Shown piece after piece: positions 1 through 8,632 of a stretch of DNA of 64,000 nucleotides (its first letter is position 1; every line of letters begins with the position of its first letter). Where the stretch lies: positions 1,922,001-1,986,000 of the forward strand of contig OZ253559.1 in NCBI GenBank assembly GCA_965262785.1. The letters are read 5' to 3'. A program made the translations under genes and the position numbers. The DNA is from G965218495 sp965262785 (GTDB lineage Bacteria; Bacteroidota; Rhodothermia; Rhodothermales; Bin80). The notes under the pieces are model-generated. The model worked only from the letters and a program-made list of their open reading frames with translations, did no database searches and had not been told where the DNA came from.

Positions 1-2
1 TC

Positions 3-3000
3 GTGATTGCCATCGTCGACGGAGGCACGGACTGGCGCCACGAGGACCTGCTGGGCAATGTGTGGACGAACAGTGGAGAGATTGCGGACAATGGCATAGA
101 CGATGACCAGAACGGCTTTATTGATGACGTGCATGGCGTCAATTTTGCCAATGAGGATGACACGAACAATGACCCTACCGGGCTGCCAGCGACGCCGAGA
201 AGCGCCTGGCATGGCACTGCCTCCGCCGGCGCAGCGGGAGCGGTGACCGACAACGGCATAGGGATCGCAGGCACCAGCTGGAATGCCGAACTCATGCTGA
301 TCAATGCGGGATGTCTCACACGTGATGGAGGCATTTGCTGGGGTTACCCCGGGATTCTGTATGCCGCTGCGAATGGAGCCGACATCATAAATGCCAGCTG
401 GGTAAGCTCGGGTGGCGCGTATGGGCGCGATGTCGTGGCAGCGGCCACCGAGCTCGGCGCCCTTGTGGTAGCTTCAGGAGGCAATGCCAACCTGAGCCTC
501 ATGGACTTTCCGCACAAGCCGGCGGGGTATCCAAGGGTGCTTGCGGTTGGAGCGACGGAGAAGGACTCCCGCAGGAAAGCCAGGTTCTCGAACTACGGCA
601 CGCCGATAGATGTCTATGCACCGGGCGTGGCCGTTAATACGACAGCCCCCGACGACACATATGGGCCCGGAAGCGGCACGTCAATTTCAAGTCCCCTGGT
701 CGCCGGGTTAGCTGCGCTTGTGAAGACCAGGTCTCCGTCCATGACGCCGGACCAGATCCGCGAACAGGTGCGGCTTACCAGCGAATCTATTGACGATGAC
801 AACCCGGGCTTTCCCGCCGGGGCGCTGGGGGGCGGCTATGTCAATGCCGAGGCCGCGCTGGGGGTACCACAGTACCCTGCGGTGCGCCTCAAGCGATGGA
901 CGTGGACGGTCAGCGGCAACGACGGAGCAATTAACTCGGGCGAGACGGTAACCCTTGAAGCCACCTTCATTAACTACCTGGCCGGTGCCACCGGCTTGCA
1001 GATAGCCTTGCAACCCCGAGATGGGCAGTATCTTGCTGTTTCGCCGGTCGAGCACACCATCGGGGGACTTGCCAGCGGCGACAGCACAACCGTTGAATTC
1101 AGCATTGAGGTCGCGCCCAGTGCGCCATCCAACCATGTAGCGTTCATTCACACGCGCATTCGAGATGGCGCGTTTGAAGACTTGCCGGACTTTCTCTATT
1201 TGAACCTCAACCAAGACGCGCGCGAGCTCCAGGAAGGACTGCTGACTTTGTACGATGCAACAGATGGCGCTAACTGGGTTCGGAATGACAACTGGGATGC
1301 TCTGCCAGTTACCGACGTAGAGGAGTTAGGTACGTGGTGGGGTGTAGACGTGGTAAACGGTCAAGTAGTCGGCGTCTGGTTGCAAAATAACAACCTGATA
1401 GGATCGCTACCCGCCAACGGCTGGCAAAAACTAAGTGGGCTTCGCAGCTTATTTCTCTGGGGCAATGACCTTTCGGGCCCGATCCCGCCGGAGCTGGGGC
1501 AGCTCGCGCAGCTGGAACAGCTTTATTTGGCCAGCAACAGTCTTTCGGGCCCGATCCCGCCGGAGCTGGGGCAGCTGGCGCAGTTGCAAGTGCTTGGTTT
1601 GGATAGCAACAGTCTTTCGGGCCCGATCCCGCCGGAGCTGGGGCAGCTGGCGCAGTTGGAACAGCTTCAGTTGTCCAGCAACAATCTTTCGGGCCCGATC
1701 CCGCCGGAGCTGGGGCAGCTCGCGCAGCTGCAAGTGCTTGGTTTGTCCAGCAACAGTCTTTCGGGCCCGATCCCGCCGGAGCTGGGGCAGCTCGCGCAGT
1801 TGGAACAGCTTCAGTTGTCCAGCAACAGTCTTTCGGGCCCGATCCCGCCGGAGCTGGGGCAGCTCGCGCAGCTGGAACAGCTTTATTTGGACAGCAACAG
1901 TCTTTCGGGCCCGATCCCGCCGGAGCTGGGGCAGCTCGCGCAGCTGCAAGTACTTGGTTTGGCCAGCAGCAGTCTTTCGGGCCCGATCCCGCCGGAGCTG
2001 GGGCAGCTGGCGCAGCTGACATGGCTTTATTTGGACAGCAACAGTCTTTCGGGCCCGATCCCGCCGGAGCTGGGGCAGCTGGCGCAGCTGCAATGGCTTT
2101 ATTTGTTCGACAACAGTCTTACGGGCCCGATTCCGCCGGAGCTGGGGCAGCTGGCGGGGCTGGAATACCTGGATTTGGACAGCAACAGTCTTTCGGGCCC
2201 AGTCCCGCCGGAGCTGGGGCAGCTGGCGCAGCTGACAGGGCTTAATTTGGAAAGCAACAGTCTTTCGGGCCCGATCCCGCCGGAGCTGGGGCAGCTCGCG
2301 CAGCTGCAAGTGCTTGGTTTGGACAGCAACAGTCTTTCGGGCCCGATCCCGCCGGAGCTGGGGCAGCTCGCGCAGCTGGAACAGCTTTATTTGGACAGCA
2401 ACAGTCTTTCGGGCCCGATCCCGCCGGAGCTGGGGCAGCTCGCGCAGCTGGAATATCTGGATTTGGCCAGCAACAGTCTTTCGGGAGCATTGCCCTTAAC
2501 TCTGACTAACCTGACGAATCTGCAGTCCTTCCATTTTGGAGGGCAGGATCTTTGTGTCCCGTCGGATGCGGCCTTTCAGGCGTGGCTCAATTCCATTCCC
2601 AACGCGTCCGGCCCCTCCTGTTCCCCCCTTACGTTCGACGGGGCCTTTGTCGCAGATCAGTCGTACCCGCGCGCGCAAGCCATTGCACCCCTTGTCCTGC
2701 CCGAAGCAACGGGCGGAGTGTCGCCTGTTACGTATGCGCTCACGCCCGCATTGCCCGCAGGTTTGGTCTTTGACGCCGCCACACGGACAATCAGCGGGAC
2801 GCCGACGGTAGTTACGGCCGCCACGGCGTATACGTACACAGCGACCGATGTGGCTGCGGAAAGCGCAAGCTTGGCGTTTGCGATTAGCGTGTTTTCCCCG
2901 ACGGATGTGGGCGGCAAGGAGCTACCTGAGGTTTTTGCCTTGCGTGGCAACTACCCCAACCCCTTTCGGGGAACAACGCACATCACCTTCAACCTGCCGT

Positions 3001-3206
3001 GGCATGCCAAGGTTAGTGTAGCGGTGACCGACATCCTGGGCCGGACGGTCGTTTCGGTGCCGCCGAAAGCCCTGCAGGCCGGCTGGGGGCGAAGGGTCCG
3101 GTTAGACGGTGCTCGCCTTCCCTCCGGTATGTACTTCTACCGGGTGCAGGCGCTTTCAGCGGCAGGAGCTGCCGTGGTCGCAGGCCGCCTCGTTGTAGTC
3201 AACTAG
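3..3206 (+). CDS. Secreted subtilisin-like protease with leucine-rich repeats and C-terminal sorting domain (5' partial)
   Basis: S8-family serine protease whose N-terminus lies outside the window: the first in-frame codon (GTG) falls inside the catalytic motif VIAIVDGG, so it is not a start. In window numbering the triad is Asp6 (IVDGG), His70 (HGT) and Ser227 (GTSISSP). An acidic loop near residues 30-42 (DNGIDDDQNG) is shared with the full-length relative at 54322-57252. After a beta-rich stretch come about 15 plant-type 24-residue leucine-rich repeats (about 475-840), a putative Ig-like domain ending ISGTPTV (about 870-960), and an 80-residue FlgD/T9SS type A-like domain (NYPNPF, then LPSGMYFYRV). 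The expected role is outer-surface or secreted proteolysis; the repeats probably bind a ligand or substrate. Protease and sorting domain are well supported; substrate unknown. Confidence 0.9.
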   Translation: MIAIVDGGTDWRHEDLLGNVWTNSGEIADNGIDDDQNGFIDDVHGVNFANEDDTNNDPTGLPATPRSAWHGTASAGAAGAVTDNGIGIAGTSWNAELMLINAGCLTRDGGICWGYPGILYAAANGADIINASWVSSGGAYGRDVVAAATELGALVVASGGNANLSLMDFPHKPAGYPRVLAVGATEKDSRRKARFSNYGTPIDVYAPGVAVNTTAPDDTYGPGSGTSISSPLVAGLAALVKTRSPSMTPDQIREQVRLTSESIDDDNPGFPAGALGGGYVNAEAALGVPQYPAVRLKRWTWTVSGNDGAINSGETVTLEATFINYLAGATGLQIALQPRDGQYLAVSPVEHTIGGLASGDSTTVEFSIEVAPSAPSNHVAFIHTRIRDGAFEDLPDFLYLNLNQDARELQEGLLTLYDATDGANWVRNDNWDALPVTDVEELGTWWGVDVVNGQVVGVWLQNNNLIGSLPANGWQKLSGLRSLFLWGNDLSGPIPPELGQLAQLEQLYLASNSLSGPIPPELGQLAQLQVLGLDSNSLSGPIPPELGQLAQLEQLQLSSNNLSGPIPPELGQLAQLQVLGLSSNSLSGPIPPELGQLAQLEQLQLSSNSLSGPIPPELGQLAQLEQLYLDSNSLSGPIPPELGQLAQLQVLGLASSSLSGPIPPELGQLAQLTWLYLDSNSLSGPIPPELGQLAQLQWLYLFDNSLTGPIPPELGQLAGLEYLDLDSNSLSGPVPPELGQLAQLTGLNLESNSLSGPIPPELGQLAQLQVLGLDSNSLSGPIPPELGQLAQLEQLYLDSNSLSGPIPPELGQLAQLEYLDLASNSLSGALPLTLTNLTNLQSFHFGGQDLCVPSDAAFQAWLNSIPNASGPSCSPLTFDGAFVADQSYPRAQAIAPLVLPEATGGVSPVTYALTPALPAGLVFDAATRTISGTPTVVTAATAYTYTATDVAAESASLAFAISVFSPTDVGGKELPEVFALRGNYPNPFRGTTHITFNLPWHAKVSVAVTDILGRTVVSVPPKALQAGWGRRVRLDGARLPSGMYFYRVQALSAAGAAVVAGRLVVVN
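1476..2495 (+). repeat. 72-bp tandem repeat array encoding leucine-rich repeats
   Basis: Fourteen copies of a 72-bp unit, each encoding one 24-residue repeat with the core SGPIPPELGQLAQL and a variable LxLxxNxL part. Most units are nearly identical at DNA level (the stretch encoding GPIPPELGQ hardly changes), while the positions before NSLSG vary (YLAS, GLDS, QLSS, NLES). This implies recent expansion by slippage or unequal recombination with change concentrated at a few residues. Long shadow reading frames in other phases come from the repetition and are not genes. Confidence 0.9.
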
Positions 3207-4439
3207 TGACTGACAGAAACAGGGTCTTCGGGGTTGGGGCAGAATCACGCAGGATTTCGTGCCGGTGTTCGGCAACTTCGGGCCTCAGAGTTAGGTTCGA
3301 TAGTTGCTGGAGCCTTTTGCAAAATTCACTTCAGCCCTTGATTTGGGAGTAGGAGCTTCGTCAATCCAGTGTGATTCTGCACGTATCAACTTGTTCGACC
3401 TTTGCATTGCGGAAGTCTTGCTCGAATGGGGGTGACGAACTGCGCAGGGAGGCATGACACGGCATAGCTGACCCGGCCCGCGCTGATGGCGAGACGGGCC
3501 CTACGTGAGGGTACGGGTGCGCTTAGAGCACCAGGCGCATCAACTGGTCGACGGTCAGCGCCAGGATGCCGAACATCAGGTGGCAGTAGACCTTGCTATG
3601 CCCGCGTACCCGCACATACCGTCCGCCGAACTCGTCTTTGAGTCGTCCATTGACCCGCTCCACCGTCGAGCGCTCTCTGAAGCGTCTCCTCTCTGGCGTA
3701 ACGTGTCCGATGCTGCGTTGCGCCCGCGCCTCGCGCTTTAGCTCCTCATTGCCACGCGGGTTGATATCAATGATCGGCACATGCCCCAGCGATCTGCTAT
3801 GCTCTCGGATTTCCTTAGCATCGTACGCACTGTCCATCAAGTCGTACAGACTTTGTACCCGAGCGGCCGTCATCACTGCCAGCGGGATCGCCACCTGGCT
3901 GTCATGGACCGAAGCCGATGTTAGCGCAGCGCTGATCGGAATCCCCCCGTCAATCACATCCAAGTGCAGCTTGAAGCCGACCCAGCAGTGCCCGTGACCC
4001 TTCGAATTGCGTTTTGTCCCGACATTGCAGTCCTTCGGCAGTTCTTCCAGCATATCATCCAGCTCCATGGAGCGTTGACGCTGCAGGCGGGTAGGGGTTT
4101 TCGGTTGTTTGCCGTCGTTGGCCTTGGGCACAGACCGCTTCGGCTTCTCGCGTGCCGGAATCGCGGTCGCGTCCCGCGAAACGTGCCCGGCCAGATGATC
4201 CTCCAGCGCGCACTCCAGCAGCACTGCGTGCAGCCGCCCCGGCAGGTCACTGTTGGCAAATTCCGCGAACGCCCGCGAAAACGACGATTCGCTCGGTACC
4301 ATGTACGACCACTCCCAGCCGCATAGCTGGTGCAGTACCGGATCGCTCTTTAGTCGCTCCACCAACGCCCGCGTGGTCGGGATATCGAATACGGACTTAG
4401 CCAAAAAAGCCCGCGCCAGCGCAGCCCGGTTCGCCTTCG

Positions 4440-6527
4440 CGGAAGTTTGTCACTTTTGCCGAGGGACGAGGTGTTGGCACGGGTAAAATAGGCGACTTTA
4501 ACTCGATTATCATCTAGTACTCATAGGGTTTATAATCGTTATTATTGATGAAGTCTGTTGTAGTGCTATTTTAGTGTTATTCATCAATACTTCACACAGA
4601 CAACGCCCCCACCCGCTATATTGGGCGCAGGCCAATACGACTGCGCCGTGTACATCCGCAGGAGAGTCTACAAGCTTAAAAACGAAACGCAACGCACCGG
4701 ATACGGACTGCTCGAATGCCGACGTGTCAATGGCCAGCCCAATCAAAAAACCATCCTGAACCTTGGCCAGGACTTTGACATTGCCGAAGCCGACTGGCCC
4801 ACCGTAACCAAGCGGGTTGAGCTGGCACTGCGCGGACAGCGCGCACTACCGCTGGAGGATGAGAAGATCGAATGCGCCGTGGACGAGATCGTGCGCCGGC
4901 TGCGTGAGAAGGACTACGATGTGGACGCCGGACGCGACGACCGCGACGCCATCATTACCGACGCAGTGCATCATCCGGATACACGCACGGTCGGCGGCGA
5001 GCGCGTATGCCTGCAAGCCTTGGAGCAACTCGGCTTCACGGCGCTGCTACGCGCGCTGGGCATGCGAGAAGATGCTATTCGCATGGCCCTGGTTCTGGTG
5101 GTTGGGCGCATGTTGTCGCCCGGAAGTGAGGCGCATACGTACCAGTGGATGATGAAGGCCTCCGCCATTTTGGAGCTGGTGCAGCTGGAGGCCCCGTGCG
5201 CAAGTACGCTGTACCGCGTAGGCGATCGGCTGTATGCGCTGCGCGAAGCGCTTATGGACGGACTCTATGGCAATGCGCAGCGGCTGTTGGGCTTTGGTGA
5301 GACGCTCATCTTGTATGATCTGACCAACACATTCTACACGGGTCGCAAGAAAGGCGCGCTCCTGGCGTATGGACGAAGCAAGGAAAAGCGATCGGATTGT
5401 CCGTTGGTGACGTTGGCCTTAATGCTGGACGCGTCCGGCTTTGTGCGTGGCGCAGCCGTCCTTGCTGGCAATGCCAGCGAACCAAAGACGCTTCAACAGG
5501 CCATGGAGAGGCTCAATGGCGCTCGTGCGACCGTCATCATGGACGCGGGCATAGCCACGCGCGCCAATGTGGCGTACTTGCGGTCGAAGGGACTGGATTG
5601 GATCTGTGTGCAGCGCACGCAGGCGCCGCCACCCCCTGAACGCGCGCCGGAGGAGTGCTGGAATACACAAAGCGGGGTCTCCATCAAAGCCTGGCGCCTG
5701 GAGCAGCAAGAGGGAACGCTGCAAGTCTACCTGCATAGCGAGGCACGCAAGGCCACCGGTGATCGCATACTGAACACCAGGCGCGCAAAGTTCGAGGCTG
5801 CGCTGAAAACCCTGCACGAGGGACTCTCCAAGCCCCGCTGCGTCAAGGAATACGACAAGGTGCAACGCAGACTCGGTCGCGAGCTCGAAAGGCATAAGCG
5901 CGTCTCGTACCAGTACAAGATCGATGTCTTGCGCAAAAAGGACAGTACGCACGCGAAGGCGGTCACCTTTACGCACCTGTCTGCGTTTGAGCAGCAGACG
6001 CAAGCATCGGGCGGCTACATCCTGCATACCAGCCACACGGACTGGTCTGCCTCGCAAATCGCACGCACATACTGGAAGCTTGCAGACATCGAGCGCACGT
6101 TTCGTTCGCTGAAGTCCGAGTTGGGCATGCGTCCCCTATACCACAGCAAGGATGAGCGCATCCGGACACACATCTTCCTCTCGGTACTGGCCTATCAGGC
6201 GGTGCAACTCATTCGCACGAAGCTGAAGCAGTATGACCTCCACAGCAGCTGGACCACGCTGCAGTTTGAGCTGAACCGGTGGCACCGGATCACGACCGTA
6301 TTGCCAACAGACCGGCGCTCCTGCATTCTGTTGAAGAAGGATGCAGACCAAGGTCCGCTCCAGCGCCAGATCGCCATGATTATGGGCCTCAAGCCTCACA
6401 ACTACACCTACAAGGCGCACACAAAACGACCCTGAAATGGTAGTGCTATAGAAAAAGACAGTTTTCGTAAGTGACTGTCTGAAGGGTACTTACTGGCTCT
6501 TGGAAAAAATAAAGTGACAAAGTTCCG
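4440..6527 (+). mobile_element. IS1634-like insertion sequence (2088 bp), nested
   Basis: Terminal inverted repeats CGGAAGTTTGTCACTTT (left) and CGGAACTTTGTCACTTT (complement of the right end) differ at one base. The target duplication is TTCG (4436-4439 and 6528-6531); removing the element and one TTCG restores the sequence of the intact copy near 14395. It carries one transposase gene and is inserted in the transposase gene of another IS. Confidence 0.9.
4648..6435 (+). CDS. IS1634-like transposase
   Basis: Transposase of about 595 residues that cuts and joins the ends of the IS at 4440-6527. Visible motifs are the first catalytic Asp in LYDLTNTFYTG, the family block YGRSKEKRSDCPLVTL, the second Asp in VIMDAGIAT, and the Glu in the YREK-like segment DIERTFRSLKSELGMRPLYH. 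It aligns end to end with the transposase at 8870-10684 at moderate identity. The GTG at 4648 is chosen because VYIRRR matches the MYIRAT start of that relative; an in-frame TTG at 4621 would add nine residues. No frameshift seen, so probably functional. The family name rests on recalled motifs. Confidence 0.85.
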   Translation: MYIRRRVYKLKNETQRTGYGLLECRRVNGQPNQKTILNLGQDFDIAEADWPTVTKRVELALRGQRALPLEDEKIECAVDEIVRRLREKDYDVDAGRDDRDAIITDAVHHPDTRTVGGERVCLQALEQLGFTALLRALGMREDAIRMALVLVVGRMLSPGSEAHTYQWMMKASAILELVQLEAPCASTLYRVGDRLYALREALMDGLYGNAQRLLGFGETLILYDLTNTFYTGRKKGALLAYGRSKEKRSDCPLVTLALMLDASGFVRGAAVLAGNASEPKTLQQAMERLNGARATVIMDAGIATRANVAYLRSKGLDWICVQRTQAPPPPERAPEECWNTQSGVSIKAWRLEQQEGTLQVYLHSEARKATGDRILNTRRAKFEAALKTLHEGLSKPRCVKEYDKVQRRLGRELERHKRVSYQYKIDVLRKKDSTHAKAVTFTHLSAFEQQTQASGGYILHTSHTDWSASQIARTYWKLADIERTFRSLKSELGMRPLYHSKDERIRTHIFLSVLAYQAVQLIRTKLKQYDLHSSWTTLQFELNRWHRITTVLPTDRRSCILLKKDADQGPLQRQIAMIMGLKPHNYTYKAHTKRP

Positions 6528-6658
6528 TTCGGACGGCCTGGACCCTTGGACTCGCACCCCGACAACAGCTCCTCCACGCGCACTAATTCCACCACAGAAA
6601 CGAATCGTCTGTGCTGTTCACTGAGCTCGCCAATAGTGAGCTCCAGCAATGGAAACAA

Positions 6659-7047
6659 TCTGAGCTGGAATGTGGACCAGTACCTGGACAACTCTGATCG
6701 CAATTGCCTCTGCACGTTTATTGTATACATTTATGATTCTCACGTGTTCAAGTATACGACTCACGACGCACTTAATCCGCATTATTCTCACCCACGCCCT
6801 AACTCTCTACGCCCGGTTTCGCGCTCGCAACCTATTTTTGCAAAAGGCTGAAGAATCTGAGCTGGAATGTGGACCAGTACCTGGATAACTCTGATCGCAA
6901 TCGCATCAGCACGTTTATTGTATACATTTATGATTCTCACGTGTTCAAGTATACGACTCACGACGCACTTAATCCGCATTATTCTCACCCACGCCCTAAC
7001 TTTCTACGCCCGGTTTCGCGCTCGCAGCCTATTTTTGCAAAAGGCTC
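6659..7047. repeat. Tandem duplication of the IS right end
   Basis: About 190 bp are present twice in direct orientation (6659-6848 and 6855-7047): the first about 25 transposase codons plus the outer end of the IS, each ending in TTTTTGCAAAAGGCT. The intact IS at 13269-14717 has this segment once. The second copy carries the end used for the GCTG target duplication. Confidence 0.8.
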
Positions 7048-7067
7048 GCTGGTATCAGAGGAACGCG

Positions 7068-7121
7068 AGAATCGCCGCAAGTCGGGTAAATACCCGATCA
7101 GATGTCATCTGCGGCGATTCT
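7068..7121 (-). repeat. Structured palindromic repeat, copy 1
   Basis: Outer arms AGAATCGCCGCA and TGCGGCGATTCT enclose a second palindrome, CGGGTAAATACCCG. The same arrangement occurs at 47498-47551 and 53083-53136, with a half copy near 28625 and a diverged copy near 17261. It lies beyond the 3' end of the integrase remnant 8006-8554, as copy 47498 lies beyond the intact integrase. The flanking DNA (7122-7200) also matches 47425-47497 in reverse, so it belongs to the integrase element. Confidence 0.75.
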
Positions 7122-7241
7122 GGAGCGCGCGTCGCCCTCAAACCCCGCCAAATGCACCCGTGAGGGCGGTTTCAGGGCGGTTCTCCGCGCTTTAGCCGCA
7201 AACAGGCAACCCCGTACGCGTATGCGGGAGCCGCACAAAGC

Positions 7242-7911
7242 ATCCCGGTAGCCCCCGAGTTTCCCCGGGGGCCCCGGACAGATCCGGACGTGCGCGCTAG
7301 CGCATCCGGCTCCTCCCTTGGGTCGCGCCGTCGCGCATGACGTTAGCAAGCCGGCAAGCCGACCCGCAGCCGTAACCGATCCACCCCATGGGACACGCAG
7401 AATCCGGCTCAGCGTCCGGTACGTGCAGGGCTTCGCGGTTTCCCCTTGGGCGCGACGCTTCGCTCCACCAGCTCCGCCACGTGGGCACCCACGCTTTGTT
7501 CGCCGGCTTCAAAGCTACTATCATCGCGTCTGATTTCTCTCCATCGTACATCCTCTGATCAGCATTTAGCCTACGCTTTGGCGGCCCTCCCCGAGGGGTT
7601 GGGCAATGGAGAGACCTCTCAGGTCCCGACACAATACGTGCGTGCGTCCCTGGGTTCTCGGACACCGCGGGACTCTGTTCCCCCTTACCATAGCGGTGGA
7701 GCTGATGTTGCCTTCGACCATACGGAGAGTCTCGGCATCCCGGACGATAACTTTTTCGGTGCTCATTAGCCCTGGCCACACGTGCCGCTACCGACGCTTC
7801 GCTGTCACCCTCACGAGGGACAACGCACGGCTCGCGGAGACATGCAGTTGGTTAAACTTTCATGACACGGGACTTTCACCCGCTGTATTTGCGTCAGTTA
7901 GCCTGACGCAC
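7242..7911 (-). mobile_element. Compact group II intron with remnant of the intron-encoded protein
   Basis: On the minus strand the element starts GTGCGTCAGG (GUGYG consensus, at 7911) and ends CCGGGAT (AY end, at 7242). A catalytic domain V hairpin is visible at 7281-7312 (GAGCCGGATGCGC, loop TAGC, closing to GTCCGGATC), followed by a domain VI-like stem. Boundaries are supported by the intron-less equivalent at about 47340-47385, where the exon sequences (GGACGGCCGCTATGG and CTGTGCGGCTCC) are joined. Near 7560 a short frame resembles the N-terminus of group II intron proteins (GEKSDAMIVALKPANKAW) but the rest is deleted, so movement would need a protein from elsewhere. Confidence 0.8.
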
Positions 7912-8005
7912 CCGTAGCGTCCGTCCACAGGCCACTATCACTGGTGGTGTCACTTGCTCGGGCAATATGCTGCCGGGCTCGGTGCGATTTCCACCGGTCA
8001 GGCAA

Positions 8006-8554
8006 CTACGCGAGGTACTTCGCGACGGCGCCGCGGGTGGCCAGGTCCTGCGCGCGGCCTACGCGCCCGGAGTGACCGGCGAAGCGCCCCTCGATGCCGG
8101 CGGCCGCCTTGATCCGGTTGGCGATGGTGCGCGCGGACATGGCAAAGATCCGGTCCTCGGGCAGCGCGCCTGATGCGCTGCAGGCAGACGGCGGTGGCGG
8201 GCGTAAGGTAGGCCACGTGGCCGCGCGCTTCCTGGTCGGTCTTGGAGCGCGCGATGTGCAGCCTGCCGGAGCCATCGGATGCTTCCACGGACAGGTCCTG
8301 CCAGTGAAGGGCTGCGATGAGCTGCTGCCGCCACGCGTCCGAATGCAGGCCGGTCTGGAGAGGAAGGCCAGGAGCGTGAGCGTATGGTTCCAGGGGCGGC
8401 CGGTGGCGGCGGCCCATGCTGCGTAGGTTGTAAGGCGCAGGGCGTAGGCCCTGATGGTGGCGCCGCTTAAGGCGGCGCGCAGCACGGCCGCGATGCGTGC
8501 GGCTTCCGCGGGAGCCACCTGGCTGGCTGCGCCAGGGACAGTGGCAGGGAGCAT
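8006..8554 (-). pseudogene. Decayed tyrosine recombinase (integrase type 1)
   Basis: Degenerate relative of the intact integrase at 46322-47272. The first about 66 residues match (MLPATVPGAASQ, then GRPWNHTLTLLAF). A deletion of roughly 98 codons then removes the segment with the first catalytic Arg. Two frame changes follow (the middle, WQDLSVEASDGSGRLHIARS, reads in another frame), and about 29 codons with the nucleophile Tyr are missing before the shared end AVAKYLA. The HSGR box is still present. It cannot be active. A dif-like site precedes it (8603-8629) and a group II intron lies in its 3' flank. Confidence 0.9.
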
Positions 8555-8602
8555 GGGCGGGGCCGAGGGGTCTGTTTTCCCCTATGGCGTGCCGGCTAAA
8601 TA

Positions 8603-8629
8603 GTTTCCGATAAGTACAATTATCGAAAC
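8603..8629 (-). other. dif-like recombination site upstream of integrase remnant
   Basis: Read on the minus strand: arm GTTTCGATAA, spacer TTGTAC, arm TTATCGGAAAC. The downstream arm and the following CTATTTAGC are identical to the site upstream of the intact integrase (46235-46260). It lies 59 bp before the ATG of the integrase remnant. The 10+6+10 geometry is that of a tyrosine recombinase core site. Confidence 0.75.
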
Positions 8630-8632
8630 CCG

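Larger units (their letters stand above)
3523..6730 (-). pseudogene. DDE transposase gene split by an inserted IS
   Basis: Transposase of the IS element 3310-7047. The C-terminal part reads 4439 down to 3523 (about 300 codons) and the first 67 codons lie at 6730 down to 6532; between them sits the IS at 4440-6527. Compared with the intact 371-residue copy at 13482-14597 the residues are nearly identical. The catalytic Asp (SRDATAI), second Asp (MDSAYD) and Glu (STVERVNGRLKDEFG) are all in the 3' half. The split gene cannot make a complete transposase. Confidence 0.9.
3310..7047 (-). mobile_element. IS element, copy 1 (DDE transposase, IS5/IS1182-like), interrupted by a second IS
   Basis: Ends are GAGCCTTTTGCAAAA on the left (from 3310) and its complement on the right (to 7047). 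A 4-bp target duplication GCTG flanks it (3306-3309 and 7048-7051). The same element is intact at 13269-14717. Here it is split by the IS at 4440-6527, and its right end is duplicated (6659-6848 and 6855-7047). It landed about 100 bp after the stop of the leucine-rich-repeat protease. Confidence 0.85.

Noticed and set aside
1309..2309. Repetitive plus- and minus-strand frames in the leucine-rich-repeat region
   Set aside because: Generated by the 72-bp tandem repeat; the sense frame has the full protease domain architecture.
7297..7781. Frames of 160 and 71 codons on the minus strand
   Set aside because: They lie within the group II intron RNA; only a short N-terminal scrap resembles an intron-encoded protein.
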